Assembly: GCA_943787175.1 (NCBI GenBank)
Contig: CALSLK010000006.1
Coordinates: forward strand, 310,001-374,000
Reading direction: 5' to 3'
From: an uncultured Alphaproteobacteria bacterium
GTDB taxonomy: Bacteria; Pseudomonadota; Alphaproteobacteria; SP197
DNA length: 64,000 bases
Shown here: positions 34,726 through 44,123 of the stretch, in pieces
Position numbering within the stretch: position 1 is the stretch's first letter
Layout of the letters: each line of letters starts with the position of its first letter
Notes under the pieces: model-generated
Seen by the model: the letters and a program-made list of their open reading frames with translations, nothing else
Databases searched by the model: none
Told to the model about the DNA's origin: nothing
Program-made: the position numbers and the translations under genes

Positions 34726-35640
34726 TTATTCCGGTCTTTCGCCAGCGATCACGATGCGGCGCATCTCACGGCGATGGCCTGGATAGTCGCTGTGGGCATA
34801 GTGCATGCAGCAGCGGTTATCCCAGATCGCGAGCGAGCCCTTCTTCCAGCGCAGGCGTCCGGTGAACTCCGGAATAATCGAATGGGCCCAGAGCTTCTTG
34901 AGCAACGGCAGGCTTTCTGCCTGGGTCTTGCCCTCAAACGATGCGGTGAAGCTGTCGTTAACATAAAGCGCCTTCCTGCCCGTCACCGGATGGGTGCGCG
35001 CGACGGGGTGCAGGGCTTCGTTGAACTGGTCGGCCGAGTACTGCACCGTGGTCGTGGCGTTGGCCAGAACCTCCGGATCCTGTGATCCCGTGCCATAACC
35101 CAGTTCTGCCGAATGGACCGCACGAACTCCGTCCAGCTCAGCCTTGAGATCGGCATCAAGGGCCTCCCAGGCGAGATACTGGTTCGAAAACCCGGTATCG
35201 CCGCCCACCGACGGACACTCGACGCAGTACAGCATAGTGAATTTCGGTGGGCTTTCGAAGTTGCAGGAATCGGAATGCCAGGTTCCACCGAACGCATACT
35301 TGTCGCGCGGCTCCTGGATCAGCTCCGTAATTTCGGGATAGCCATCCATCTGCTTTGCATAAGGCCAGGGGAAGGGATTGCCGAGGCGCCGGGCAAAGGC
35401 GATCTGCTGTTCGGGCTCCAGCGTCTGATCCCTGATCATCAGAGCCAGATGATCGGTAAGCGCCTGTTCAAGCTCCGCAATGGCCTCGTCAGATGCCGTC
35501 GTGAGATCAATGCCCTCGACATCGGCCCCGATGGCACCGGTAACCGGACTGACCGTGAAGTGTTTGTAGGCGCGCGGGGCAAACTGCGGCGCATGGCAGA
35601 TCGCGGTCTGATAGGAAAAGGTGGAGACATAGTCAGACAT
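34726..35640 (-). CDS. TauD/TfdA family dioxygenase (copy 2)
   Basis: 304-residue paralogue of the next gene on the same strand (HSDS in GTWHSDSCNF, MHYAHSDYPG, SVGGDTGFSNQYLAWEAL). The start at 35640 is fixed by a strong GGAGG seven bases upstream. The two are adjacent, co-directional and clearly products of tandem duplication; differences are concentrated in the N-terminal third and substrate loop, suggesting divergent substrates. Confidence 0.9.
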   Translation of the reverse strand: MSDYVSTFSYQTAICHAPQFAPRAYKHFTVSPVTGAIGADVEGIDLTTASDEAIAELEQALTDHLALMIRDQTLEPEQQIAFARRLGNPFPWPYAKQMDGYPEITELIQEPRDKYAFGGTWHSDSCNFESPPKFTMLYCVECPSVGGDTGFSNQYLAWEALDADLKAELDGVRAVHSAELGYGTGSQDPEVLANATTTVQYSADQFNEALHPVARTHPVTGRKALYVNDSFTASFEGKTQAESLPLLKKLWAHSIIPEFTGRLRWKKGSLAIWDNRCCMHYAHSDYPGHRREMRRIVIAGERPE

Positions 35641-35684
35641 CGGCACACCTCCGCTGGACATGTGTCAAGCCTATGCCTGTGTCA

Positions 35685-36341
35685 TCACAACGCAAGCAAT
35701 TGCGGCGGTCTTACGCATCCGGCGCGGGGGCCGCGCAGCAGGGAGAGACGCAAAACGTCGGGCATGGCGATCAGGCCGCTATCGACCACCTTCAGCAAGG
35801 CTTCGTAGGCTTCCGGACCGTTCTTGATGACTGCCAGAACCCAGCGATCCACGTCGGGCGGCGCGGCAGGGTCGGCAGCGGGAACGCCACGCACTTCGTG
35901 GCTGTCGCCAAGCGGATTGAAGACCGCGACGACCTCGATCCCGGTCGAGAGTGCCGCCAGGATGCCGACTTCCAGCATCTCGTCATCGCCGCACAACACG
36001 ATGCGTTTGACCCCGGAATCAGCCAGATCGCCATAAAGCCGGTCGAAACTGGAAAGCCCGCGGCGTAGCGCACCAAAGGAATCGCGCAGGTACTGGCCTG
36101 TCAGGCGGCTCTTTTCGGCAAATCCCTGGGGCGTGAGGTAATATTTATAGCGGCGGGACGGGACCTGCTGGATCTTGATCAGGCCGGTGCGCACGCAACG
36201 TTTGATATAGGCGTTGACCATGCCAAGCGCGACGCCGAGTTCATCGGCCAGATCACGCTGGCTGACCTCCTCGTCGATCTCGATCCGGTCCAGAATCTGG
36301 CGGATCGCCTGCTCTTCCGTGGCTTCGCGCCGTGTCGACAC
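35685..36341 (-). CDS. winged helix-turn-helix regulator (EPS-associated MarR type)
   Basis: 218-residue regulator. An N-terminal winged helix (IEIDEEVSQRDLADELGVAL, KRCVRTGLIKIQQVPSRRYKYYLTP) is followed by a long C-terminal domain with nucleotide-like Rossmann wording (GVKRIVLCGDDEMLEVGILAAL, IEVVAVFNP). The HTH resembles the EPS-associated MarR-type regulators that sit beside exopolysaccharide genes, and the next gene upstream on the strand is indeed CapD/WbpM. It also lies just upstream of the two dioxygenase genes, with 45 bp between them, so it may regulate either group. Confidence 0.85.
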   Translation of the reverse strand: MSTRREATEEQAIRQILDRIEIDEEVSQRDLADELGVALGMVNAYIKRCVRTGLIKIQQVPSRRYKYYLTPQGFAEKSRLTGQYLRDSFGALRRGLSSFDRLYGDLADSGVKRIVLCGDDEMLEVGILAALSTGIEVVAVFNPLGDSHEVRGVPAADPAAPPDVDRWVLAVIKNGPEAYEALLKVVDSGLIAMPDVLRLSLLRGPRAGCVRPPQLLAL

Positions 36342-36451
36342 CGCTCATCCTCGCATTTGCGCAGAACGATTTATCCTGCGCCACTTTCTTGTTCACTTTT
36401 CGAACATAGGTGTCAAGTCAGCGTCGTTCAAACCTGATCGGGCTCGATCCG

Positions 36452-38311
36452 TCAGGTCGCGGGAAACTCCGGAACGATGGCGTGAATTCTGCGCGGTGTT
36501 TCACCGGCATCCCCGGCGCGGGCATGTTCGACCAGCGCTTCAAGCGCATGACGCAGATCATCCAGGCTGGCGGTACGACCCGTGGCAACATTGATGCCTG
36601 TGCGCGCCGTGGGTTTGAGCGTCTCATCATCATAGATCAGCTCTTCGTGCATCTTCTCGCCCGGTCGTATCCCGGTGAAGGTCACGTGGACTTCCTCGTC
36701 GGGGACAAATCCCGCCAGGCGAATCATCTGGCGCGCAAGATCCTGGATGCGTACGGGTTCGCCCATCTCCAGAACAAACAGGTCACCCGATTCCCCATCC
36801 AGTGCGCTTGCCTGCAACACCAGCTCCACCGCTTCACGCACGGTCATCATGAATCGGGTCATGTCGGCATGGGTCACGGTCAGCGGGCCACCTGCGGCAA
36901 GCTGCCTCTGGAACAGCGGCACGACTGACCCGGCCGATCCCAGCACATTGCCGAAACGCACCGTGGCGAACCTTGTACCGTCGCCCGCCCGGCCAAGCGC
37001 CTGGATATAGAGTTCTGCGATCCGTTTGGTCGCACCCATGATGCTGGAGGGGTTGACCGCCTTGTCGGTTGAGATCAGCACCATGGTCGGTACACCTGCG
37101 GCGTGACAGGCATTGGCGACGTTCATGGTGCCGCCCACATTGGTCAGCACACATTCGTTGGGATTGGATTCTGCCAGGGGCACATGCTTGAGAGCCGCGG
37201 CGTGAAACACAATCTCCGGGCGTTCCTGTTCCAGGGCGCGGTCCAGTCTGGCGCGGTCACGGATATCGCGCAGCATGGCGCGCCGTGAAACGTCGGGAAA
37301 GAGGCGCGCCATTTCCATGTCGATTTCGTAAAGCGCAACCTCGGAGAGTTCGACCAGTGTCAGGTGTTGGGGCCCAAGCGCTGCGATCTGGCGCACCAGT
37401 TCCCCGCCGATCGTGCCGCCGGCACCGGTCACCAGAATGCGCCGGCCAGCGACCAGGCGCGCAATTGAGTCACGGTCAACGGCCGTCTGGGCACGGCCCA
37501 GCAGGTCCTCCACCGCAACGGGACGGATCTGCACACTGGTGGCGCCGCCATCGGAAAAGTCGGTCAGGCGTCCGACCCGCGAGAGGCTCATGCCGTGGCG
37601 CTCGACAGCCTTGAGCGCTTCCCTGACCCGGTCGGGGCTATTGTTGTCGCTGGTCAGCACCAGCCTCTGCGGGCGAGGGCCACGCTTGCGGATCACGTCG
37701 AGCGGGGCATCAAGACCCTTGCTGCCGTCATGAATCTCCAGACCACGAATCTGCTGGCCTGTACGCCTTCCGCTGGGGTCGATCATGCCGACAACCGTGT
37801 AGGGCGCAGATTTGTCGCGGCTCATGGCGCGCGCGAACTGTTCGGCCTCATCATCGGCACCCAGAATGGCAACCGGCACCGCGTTGGGATTGGACCGCTC
37901 GAAGACATGCTTCAGGCCGCCATCCTTGATCACCCGGTAGATCAGGCGCGGTCCACCGGTCAGCGCCATCAGCGTGAACCAGTTGATGATGATGGCAGAG
38001 CGCGGATAATCCTGTGCACGCGAAACCAGAAAGATCACGGGAAGAAAGATCAGGATGGTCAGCGTGGCAGCACGGGCTAGCGCGTAAAGGTCCGGCAGAG
38101 AGGCATAACGCCAAACCCCGCGATAAACCCCGGTGCGCAGGAACACCATGCCGGCAATGGCGGCAAACACGACGACACCCTCGATCAGGTAACCGTCGGC
38201 CTGTTCCCAGGTTGCCGAGCCCAGGCGCAGATAGATGGCGAGCACAAACGACAGCGCCGCCATGATGATGTCGTGAAGCGCAGTAATATGGGACCTGGAA
38301 AGTCGCGGCAT
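36452..38311 (-). CDS. nucleoside-diphosphate-sugar dehydratase/epimerase, CapD/WbpM family
   Basis: ~619-residue membrane-anchored polysaccharide biosynthesis protein. Four N-terminal TM helices (residues ~1-130) are followed by a first Rossmann region and the catalytic SDR domain with TGAGGTIGGELVRQ, DIRD, HAAALKHVP and STDKAVNPSSIMGATKR. In the active site Met (SSIMGATK) replaces the usual Tyr, which is typical of the FlaA1/WbpM 4,6-dehydratases that turn UDP-GlcNAc into a 4-keto-6-deoxy sugar. ATG 38311 is four bases after the WecA-like stop; GTG 38326 is an alternative overlapping start. Confidence 0.92.
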   Translation of the reverse strand: MPRLSRSHITALHDIIMAALSFVLAIYLRLGSATWEQADGYLIEGVVVFAAIAGMVFLRTGVYRGVWRYASLPDLYALARAATLTILIFLPVIFLVSRAQDYPRSAIIINWFTLMALTGGPRLIYRVIKDGGLKHVFERSNPNAVPVAILGADDEAEQFARAMSRDKSAPYTVVGMIDPSGRRTGQQIRGLEIHDGSKGLDAPLDVIRKRGPRPQRLVLTSDNNSPDRVREALKAVERHGMSLSRVGRLTDFSDGGATSVQIRPVAVEDLLGRAQTAVDRDSIARLVAGRRILVTGAGGTIGGELVRQIAALGPQHLTLVELSEVALYEIDMEMARLFPDVSRRAMLRDIRDRARLDRALEQERPEIVFHAAALKHVPLAESNPNECVLTNVGGTMNVANACHAAGVPTMVLISTDKAVNPSSIMGATKRIAELYIQALGRAGDGTRFATVRFGNVLGSAGSVVPLFQRQLAAGGPLTVTHADMTRFMMTVREAVELVLQASALDGESGDLFVLEMGEPVRIQDLARQMIRLAGFVPDEEVHVTFTGIRPGEKMHEELIYDDETLKPTARTGINVATGRTASLDDLRHALEALVEHARAGDAGETPRRIHAIVPEFPAT

Positions 38312-38315
38312 GAAC

Positions 38316-39341
38316 TTAAACACCACCCAGCTTGCCGTAGCGAACCCGTAGATACCACAACAGCGCCCCTGTCATCAGGCCGCCTGGTATCAGGACCAAC
38401 CAACCCGGCAACACACCAGCGACCGCGATGATGGCCAGTGCGATCAGGGCAGCATTGAGAAGCGCGATCATGCCGACGATTTCGGCATGACTGCCGCCCG
38501 CCTGCACCGCAATCTGATAGGCGTGCTCGCGATGGGCACGCCAGACCCTTTTTCCGCGCAATGCCCGGTACATCAGGGTCGTGGTGGCATCGGCCCAGTA
38601 ATAGAGCGGCAGCAGAAGCGCCAGCCACCAGAGCCCGGCGACACAGGCCGTCCAGACCAGAAGCCAGCCCAGCAGATACCCCAGGGGAACGCTGCCGACA
38701 TCACCCAGAAACAGCTTGGCTGGATGCCAGTTCAGAACCAGAAAACCCGCAGCGGCTCCGGCCAGAACAACCGCCAGCGGTGCGCGTGACCAATCCCCGC
38801 CCTGTTCACCCACCAGGATCAACACGGCCAGGGCAAGCCCGCCGCCAATGGTGATGGTCTCCATGCCGGTGATGCCGTCGATTCCGTCCATGAAGTTGAA
38901 GAGGTTGATGAACCAGACCCAGGCAAGACCCGTGATCACCCGGTCAAGCCAGAACGGCAGGAGGCCATCAAACAACAGCGCACTGTCAGGCAGGAGTGCC
39001 AGACCCAGAGCAACAGCGGCAATGTGGCCGGCAAAGCGGGGAAGCTGATGCAGTCCCCGCACGTCATCGACAAAGGAAAGCGCGGCAAGGACAAGTGCAG
39101 CCGCCAGAACCGGCCAGACTTCGGCCAGGATTCCCGTCAGCAGGGCCAGGAACAGCCAGCTTGGCAACACCAGTCCCACCACGGCCAGGCCGCCGCCGCG
39201 CGGCACCGGGCGGTCATGGCTTGAGCGCTCGTTGGGGCGGTCCATGACATCACGCGCAGCAAGCAGCTCCAGCACCATGCGCGCAGCCGCCCATGTTGCA
39301 AAGCCGGTCAGGGGTGCCGCAATCAGGGTGACCAGAAGCAT
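38316..39341 (-). CDS. WecA/WbpL-like undecaprenyl-phosphate glycosyl-1-phosphate transferase
   Basis: 341-residue integral membrane protein with ~10-11 TM helices, of the MraY/WecA group. Loop motifs: DRPNERSSHDRPVPRGGG, ALSFVDDVRGL (the Mg-binding Asp-Asp) and FINLFNFMDGIDGITGME. It starts O-antigen or exopolysaccharide repeat units by moving a sugar-1-phosphate onto undecaprenyl phosphate. It precedes the CapD/WbpM gene with nearly overlapping ends, as in the WbpL/WbpM pairing, where the sugar made by WbpM is used by WbpL. Confidence 0.92.
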   Translation of the reverse strand: MLLVTLIAAPLTGFATWAAARMVLELLAARDVMDRPNERSSHDRPVPRGGGLAVVGLVLPSWLFLALLTGILAEVWPVLAAALVLAALSFVDDVRGLHQLPRFAGHIAAVALGLALLPDSALLFDGLLPFWLDRVITGLAWVWFINLFNFMDGIDGITGMETITIGGGLALAVLILVGEQGGDWSRAPLAVVLAGAAAGFLVLNWHPAKLFLGDVGSVPLGYLLGWLLVWTACVAGLWWLALLLPLYYWADATTTLMYRALRGKRVWRAHREHAYQIAVQAGGSHAEIVGMIALLNAALIALAIIAVAGVLPGWLVLIPGGLMTGALLWYLRVRYGKLGGV

Positions 39342-39458
39342 GGGTCCGCTTATAGAACAGATGCTTCTCTACGGGAATCGACCCACCGTGAAGGAGGCGC
39401 TGCGGTTTCAAGCTCCGGCAAAATGGGCTAATCCAACTGTGACAGGTTGGAACGCTTG

Positions 39459-40733
39459 ATGATTGCAGACCAGATGCAGCACCGGCCCGGAAACAGGCGC
39501 GACATCGCTAACACCATTGGAATTTTCGCCCTGGGAGCCGCCATTCCGTTGCTGATCGCAGGGCGCGGTGCGCTGGGCGTGGCAGCGGTCCTTGCCCTGG
39601 CGTGCCTGCTGACCAGCGTGCCGGGGCGCGATCTGGCCCGCGGTATCAACGAAGCCTTCAAGTCGCCTCTGGGTGGCGCGGTCTGGCTGACCTTCGCGGT
39701 CTGGCTGGTTTCGGTCGCAGTTTCCCCCGAGATCGGACGCTCAGCCATGATCTGGCTGCGCATGGTCGTCCTGCTGACCGTCGGCACCGCACTCGCGGTC
39801 GTGCTGCGTCAGCGCGAAGACCTGCTCGAACGCACTCTGCGCATGCTGGTGATCGCTTCGTTTGCAGGCGTCGTACTGGGTCTGGCCGCCCTGCACCTGG
39901 GTCCTGAGAGCTTTGCCTGGTTGCGGGGCCATGCCAGCGACGCCGTGGCAACGGAGATTCTGAAATCCTATGGCACAGCAATCGCCTGCCTGATGCCCGT
40001 CGTCCTTTGGGCCGGTTGGCGCGCGGGCGGTGTCTGGCGTCTCATCGTGCTGGTCTTCCAGGTCCTGGCGGTTGCCCTGCTCTTCTCGTTGCAAAGCAGG
40101 TCGGGACTGGTTGCAGCCGGGCTGGGCCTGGGCGTGGTCGCTGCCTGGCTCGCCCTGCGCCCGCTGGGTCGTTGGGGTGTGGTTGCCGTCATACTGGTTG
40201 CGGCAGGGCTGTTGGTTGCCGTGTTCCTGGACAACGAACGCAACAACACGATCGAGGCAGCCCTTGGTCTGCCGACCTGGCTGGTCGATGCACACCGTCA
40301 GGCAATCTGGAATTTCGCCCTTTCCAGCTTCGGCTACGCACCATGGTTCGGCACCGGTTTTGACATGATTTCCGAACTGCCCGGTGCTCAGGAGATTGTT
40401 GCGGGCTCAACCGTCGAGGTCCTTCCCTCCCATCCCCACAACTTCGCCATCGAAGTCCTGATCGAGACCGGCGCAGTCGGATTTGCGGTCTTTGCCATGA
40501 CCCTTGTGCTGCTTCTGGCGGGCGGGCTGCGCGCCCTGCGCCGGTGCGGTGCTGCCGGGGCAGCCCTGCTGGGACTTTCTGCAGCATTCTGGTTTGCTTC
40601 CCTGGTCAGCTACTCTTTCTGGTCTTTCTGGTGGCAGGCGACCTATGTTCTTCTGATGGCGCTGGTTGTTGCAGCGCTGTCGCCCGGGCAGGTCTCTGCC
40701 GGGCTGGGATTGAAGGGAATCGGGAAACGATGA
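39459..40733 (+). CDS. O-antigen ligase/polymerase family protein (WaaL/Wzy)
   Basis: 424-residue inner-membrane protein with ~11-12 TM helices. The long periplasmic loop with AHRQAIWNFALSSFG and the conserved HPHNFAIEVLIETG (Wzy_C/O-antigen ligase motif) identifies the family. ATG 39459 is chosen; TTG 39447 would add four residues. It starts the plus-strand half of the locus, divergent from the WecA-like gene across ~117 bp that should hold both promoters, and overlaps the next gene by ATGA. Confidence 0.9.
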   Translation: MIADQMQHRPGNRRDIANTIGIFALGAAIPLLIAGRGALGVAAVLALACLLTSVPGRDLARGINEAFKSPLGGAVWLTFAVWLVSVAVSPEIGRSAMIWLRMVVLLTVGTALAVVLRQREDLLERTLRMLVIASFAGVVLGLAALHLGPESFAWLRGHASDAVATEILKSYGTAIACLMPVVLWAGWRAGGVWRLIVLVFQVLAVALLFSLQSRSGLVAAGLGLGVVAAWLALRPLGRWGVVAVILVAAGLLVAVFLDNERNNTIEAALGLPTWLVDAHRQAIWNFALSSFGYAPWFGTGFDMISELPGAQEIVAGSTVEVLPSHPHNFAIEVLIETGAVGFAVFAMTLVLLLAGGLRALRRCGAAGAALLGLSAAFWFASLVSYSFWSFWWQATYVLLMALVVAALSPGQVSAGLGLKGIGKR

Positions 40734-41762
40734 GTCAGACACGCAAGGAACCACTGGCGGCAGGGCGCGAAGTTCTGACCGAAGGTGCCGCATGCCTGAC
40801 CCTGGCCGCAGAACATCTGGGCGAGGACTTCCTGGCGGCAGCGCAGCATCTGGCCAATCCCGAAAGCCGCACCGTCGTGCTGGGCGTGGGCAAATCCGGG
40901 CACATCGGCAACAAGGTCGTCGCCAGTCTGGTTTCCACCGGACACCGCGCCGTTTTCATTCACCCTCAGGAAGCCCTGCACGGCGATCTGGCCCAGGCGC
41001 GCGATGCCACGCTGGCAATCCTGCTCTCCCATTCAGGCAGCACCGACGAGCTGCGCGTGCTGGCCCCCAGCCTGCGCGATCTCGGCGCAAAGATCGTGAC
41101 CATCACGGCCTGGCGCGATTGCGCGCTGGCACAAGCAAGCGACTGGATGATCGAAACCAGGGTCGAGGCCGAGGCCGGCCTGCACCAGCTTGCGCCGACC
41201 TCATCCTCGACCACCACGCTTTCCCTGTGCGACGCCCTGATGATCGCCAGCCTGAACATCCGGGGTTTCTCGCCCGAGGAGTTCCGCCAGTTCCATCCCG
41301 GCGGCCTGCTGGGTCGCAAGCTGATGAAGGTGCGCGAGGTCATGACGCCGGCAAGGCGTCTGCCCTGGCTGAAACCCGATGACAACATCTGGCAGGTTCT
41401 TGAATCGATCACGGCCGGCGCGCGCGGCTTTGCCCTGGTTTCACCGACCGAACCATCCAGCGGCCTGTCACTCGAGGAGGTCGGCGTCATCTCCGAAGGT
41501 GATATCCGGCGCGCCCTGGCCGATCGGGAGGGCTTCGCCAGCCAGACCGCCGGGCGCATGATGACGTCGGGCCCGGACGACAATTTCGGCTGAAGCCCTC
41601 ATGCTCGATGCCCTGCGGCTGATGGAAACCAACCGCTTCACTTTCCTGCTGTGCACCGATGACGACGGCAAGTTGGCAGGTGGCGTCCACATGCACGAGA
41701 TCCTGGCAAGAGACCTCGACATTCCCGTCAAGAGTGATCGGTTGCCCAACGGCCCGCAATGA
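40730..41762 (+). pseudogene. KpsF/GutQ arabinose-5-phosphate isomerase, frameshifted in the CBS region
   Basis: Sugar isomerase (SIS) plus CBS protein that makes arabinose 5-phosphate for KDO. SIS domain: RTVVLGVGKSGHIGNKVVAS, LSHSGSTDELR, LAPTSSSTTTLSLCDALM; linker QFHPGGLLGRKLMKVREVM; first CBS to ~residue 285. At 41590 the frame hits TGA, but the next frame continues DNF-EALMLDALRLMETNR and the family end to 41760-41762, which overlaps the ATG of the following gene. A single extra G in TTTCGGCTGAAG explains it. Because ATGA coupling is preserved, sequencing error is likely and the gene may be intact in vivo. Confidence 0.85.
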
Positions 41763-42256
41763 AACGCTGGTACGTCGTTGCAACCAGGCCGCAGGCCGAG
41801 TCACGGGCAGCACAACATCTGGCCAATCAGGACTTTGAAGTCTGGCTTCCCGAGTTTCTGAAACGGCGGCGCCACGCGCGCCGCTCGGAGATGGTGCGAC
41901 GTCCGCTTTTCCCGCGTTACCTCTTTGTCCGGATTGATCTGGACGCGGAACAATGGCGCAGCGTTTTGGGCACGGTTGGCGTGATCGGCATGGTCGGTGG
42001 TGATCCACCGTCTCCGGTGGCCGATGCCGTCATCGACGCCCTGCGCACACGGTGCGATGAAGAAGGGCTGGTTGCCATCGACCCTGCCCTGGGCCTCAAG
42101 GAGGGGCAGAGCGTGCGCATCACGGAAGGGCCGCTCGCCGATCTGGAAGGTATCTTCCTCGACATCGATGATCAGGCCCGCGTCGCCATCCTGCTGTCGC
42201 TGATGGGTCGCACCGTGCGTGTGCAGGCCGATGCTGCAAACGTGGAAGCACTCTGA
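41759..42256 (+). CDS. NusG-like/RfaH-type transcription antiterminator
   Basis: 165-residue protein with an N-terminal NGN domain (MKRWYVVATRPQAESRAAQH, RRPLFPRYLFVRIDLD, GVIGMVGG) and a C-terminal KOW-like domain (LKEGQSVRITEGPLADLEG, RVAILLSLMGRTVRVQ). It is shorter than housekeeping NusG and lies in a polysaccharide locus, so a specialised paralogue like RfaH, which lets RNA polymerase read long surface-polysaccharide operons, is the best guess. Unusually it is the last gene of the operon rather than the first. Confidence 0.88.
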   Translation: MKRWYVVATRPQAESRAAQHLANQDFEVWLPEFLKRRRHARRSEMVRRPLFPRYLFVRIDLDAEQWRSVLGTVGVIGMVGGDPPSPVADAVIDALRTRCDEEGLVAIDPALGLKEGQSVRITEGPLADLEGIFLDIDDQARVAILLSLMGRTVRVQADAANVEAL

Positions 42257-42263
42257 AAACAAA

Positions 42264-42299
42264 ACATCCCGGCGAACACGGATGGTTCAGCCGGGATGT
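42264..42299. terminator. bidirectional terminator hairpin
   Basis: ACATCCCGGC and GCCGGGATGT form a perfect 10-bp stem between the converging antiterminator gene (stop 42256) and secB (stop 42322). A-rich on the left side and a short T-containing stretch on the right, so it may serve both strands. Confidence 0.7.
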
Positions 42300-42321
42300 C
42301 GTGTCATTGAAGGCGAAGGGG

Positions 42322-42830
42322 TCAGGCCTTCTTGTCGCCGCCCTCGGCTTCTGCCGCACGGCGTGACGCGTGCTGGCGATAGAGGCTGACAAAATCGACG
42401 GGCTCGAGCATGAGCGGCGGAAAGCCGCCATCACGCACAGCATCAGCAATAATGCGGCGGGCGAACGGGAAGATCGTGCGTGGCCCTTCGATCAGCAGGA
42501 TCTGGGGGATCAGGTTTTCTTCCACGCCGGTCAGCGAGAAGACACCGCGATAATCGATCTCGGTCAGGAAACAGTCTTCCTCGTCCTGCTTGGCGTTGGC
42601 GTTGATCTTCAGCGAAACCTCATAGAGCGTTTCGCCCAGCTTGCGTGAATCGACGTTCAGATTGACCTGAACCTGAGGCTTGATGTCGGCTTTCGAGAAG
42701 CTCTTGGCCCCCTGGGGGTTCTCAAAGGACATATCCTGCAGGAACTGGACTGTGCAGCATCAGCTTGGGCTGTTCCGCGCCTGCGGCGGCGGCAGCGGGA
42801 GCAGGGTGTGCCGGGAGTTTCGTCGGCCAT
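42322..42830 (-). pseudogene. secB: protein-export chaperone SecB, frameshifted near the N-terminus
   Basis: SecB keeps preproteins unfolded and hands them to SecA. The C-terminal part is intact from FLQDMSFENPQGAKSF on: VQVNLNVDSRKLGETLYEVS, EENLIPQILLIEGPRTIFPF, RRIIADAVRDGGFPPLMLEP. The start codon is ATG 42830 (MADETPG, GGAG nine bases upstream). The first ~35 residues need two one-base corrections: an Ala-rich linker written in two frames near 42805, and an extra C near 42754 before CAGTTCCTGCAGGATATG. Both are in C/G runs, so the gene is probably functional. Confidence 0.85.
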
Positions 42831-42921
42831 GGTGTTGTTCTCCGTCAAAGGGCTCGAAATTGGTTGGCGCTGGCTAACACGGACTGGTCAACGCGACAAC
42901 CGGAACGGGTTTTAGAGCATA

Positions 42922-42966
42922 TCAAAACTGCCCGGGACCACGAGGTGATCCCAGGCAGTCTTGATC
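42922..42966 (-). terminator. terminator after deaminase gene
   Basis: Extended palindrome ATCAA-AACTGCC ... GGCAGT-CTTGAT with inner GGGA/TCCC pairs, five bases downstream of the deaminase stop (42971). The minus strand continues GTTTTGATATGC, a weak U-rich tail. Confidence 0.6.
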
Positions 42967-42970
42967 CGCT

Positions 42971-43467
42971 TTAGAGAAGCGGGCGGTCATCGCCGTGTTC
43001 GTGGGCAGTGCGGCGCTGGGGATAGCGCGAGAAGTAGGTCTCGATCAGGGCCAGCATGGCCGTGTCCTGCCAGACTTCCACCGCTACGCCCTGACGCTCC
43101 AGCACGGTCTGGGTCCCTGCCGGCGTATAGGTCTTTGGCCTCGGCAACCACCCACGCGGTCCGCCCGGAAGCGAAGAATGGCACCGCTGCACATCTCACA
43201 CGGCATCGCCGTGGTGAAGACCGTTGCGCCGTGAAGCCCAGGCTCGATGCCTTCGACGTCACCAGATTGTGACAGCCTGCATGCGGCATCCCGGTAGGCT
43301 TCCATCTCGGCATGGGCCGTGGGGTCGCCGTTCTGGCGCAGCCGGTTGCGTCCCCTGCCCAGAACAAGGCCATCGCGCGCAACGACCGATCCGACAGGTT
43401 CGCCGCCTTCCTCAAGGCCTTCGCAGGCTTCCTTGATGGCCAACGCCATCAGTTCCGCGTCAGTCAC
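42971..43467 (-). pseudogene. nucleoside deaminase (CMP/dCMP type), frameshifted
   Basis: Zinc-dependent cytidine/guanine-deaminase-like protein. ATG 43467; HAE motif in DPTAHAEMEAYRD and the Cys pair in AMPCEMCSGAIL, with residues for Zn binding and catalysis complete. After ILRF(R/G)ADRV the frame shifts near 43150; the other frame resumes KTYTPAGTQTVLERQGVAVEV to a normal end at 42971. Stands between secB and fxsA, co-directional with both. Likely acts on cytosine, guanine or tRNA adenosine; the exact base cannot be read. Confidence 0.8.
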
Positions 43468-43480
43468 GAGCGTGGCGGGG

Positions 43481-43934
43481 TCAGACGCGGATCGTTGGCC
43501 GGCGGGGCGGATCGTTCACCACTTCCCATTCACCATCCATGACGCGGCCACCGGCCCCGGCACGCATCTGCATGTCGACGTTTTCACATGACGCGCCAGA
43601 TAACGCCGCAACAGGTGGCGCAGAGGAGGAATGAGCAGGGCAAAGCCCACCGCATCGGTGAAGAATCCCGGGCGTCAGCAACATCACACCCGGCAACCAT
43701 GATGCAGACGCCGTCAAACACTTCGACGGCGGGCATACGGTTTTCACGCAACGCCTGCTGCGCACTGGCCATCACCGCGCGCCCCTGCCAGCGCACAAGC
43801 GCAGCACCGGTTACCGCCGTGGCAATACACAGCAAAACCGTCCAGAGGGCACCGATGACGCTGCCCAATTCAATGAACAGAAAAACCTCGATCAGCGGGA
43901 CGGCAAGAAAAATAGCCAGAAGAAGCAGGGGCAT
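43481..43934 (-). pseudogene. fxsA: FxsA family membrane protein, frameshifted
   Basis: FxsA is a small cytoplasmic-membrane protein, known from suppression of F-plasmid exclusion of phage T7. N-terminus PLLLLAIFLAVPLIEVFLFI (TM1), GALWTVLLCIATAVTGAALV (TM2) and REN-RMPAVEVFDGVCIMVAG are in one frame. Then two extra G bases (near 43680 and 43660) displace the family's VMLLTPGFFTDAVGFALLIP, and a third shift near 43585 precedes the acidic tail GRVMDGEWEVV. Start 43934 or the nearby 43961. The order fxsA facing tim44 is the usual alphaproteobacterial arrangement. Confidence 0.75.
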
Positions 43935-44123
43935 GGTTGATGACACTCTCTTTTGCGCCATCTGTATGTAGGTGCGGTGGTGCTCCGGTGAAACCCCGTT
44001 GTTTCAGTCGAACGCGACTCGACCGGACCGATTGGAGTCTCTACTGTGCGCTTCCTGCATCGAATGCTCAGCGAACGTGGCATGTCGGCAGTCTTGTTCA
44101 ACACACAATGCAATGGATCAGAC

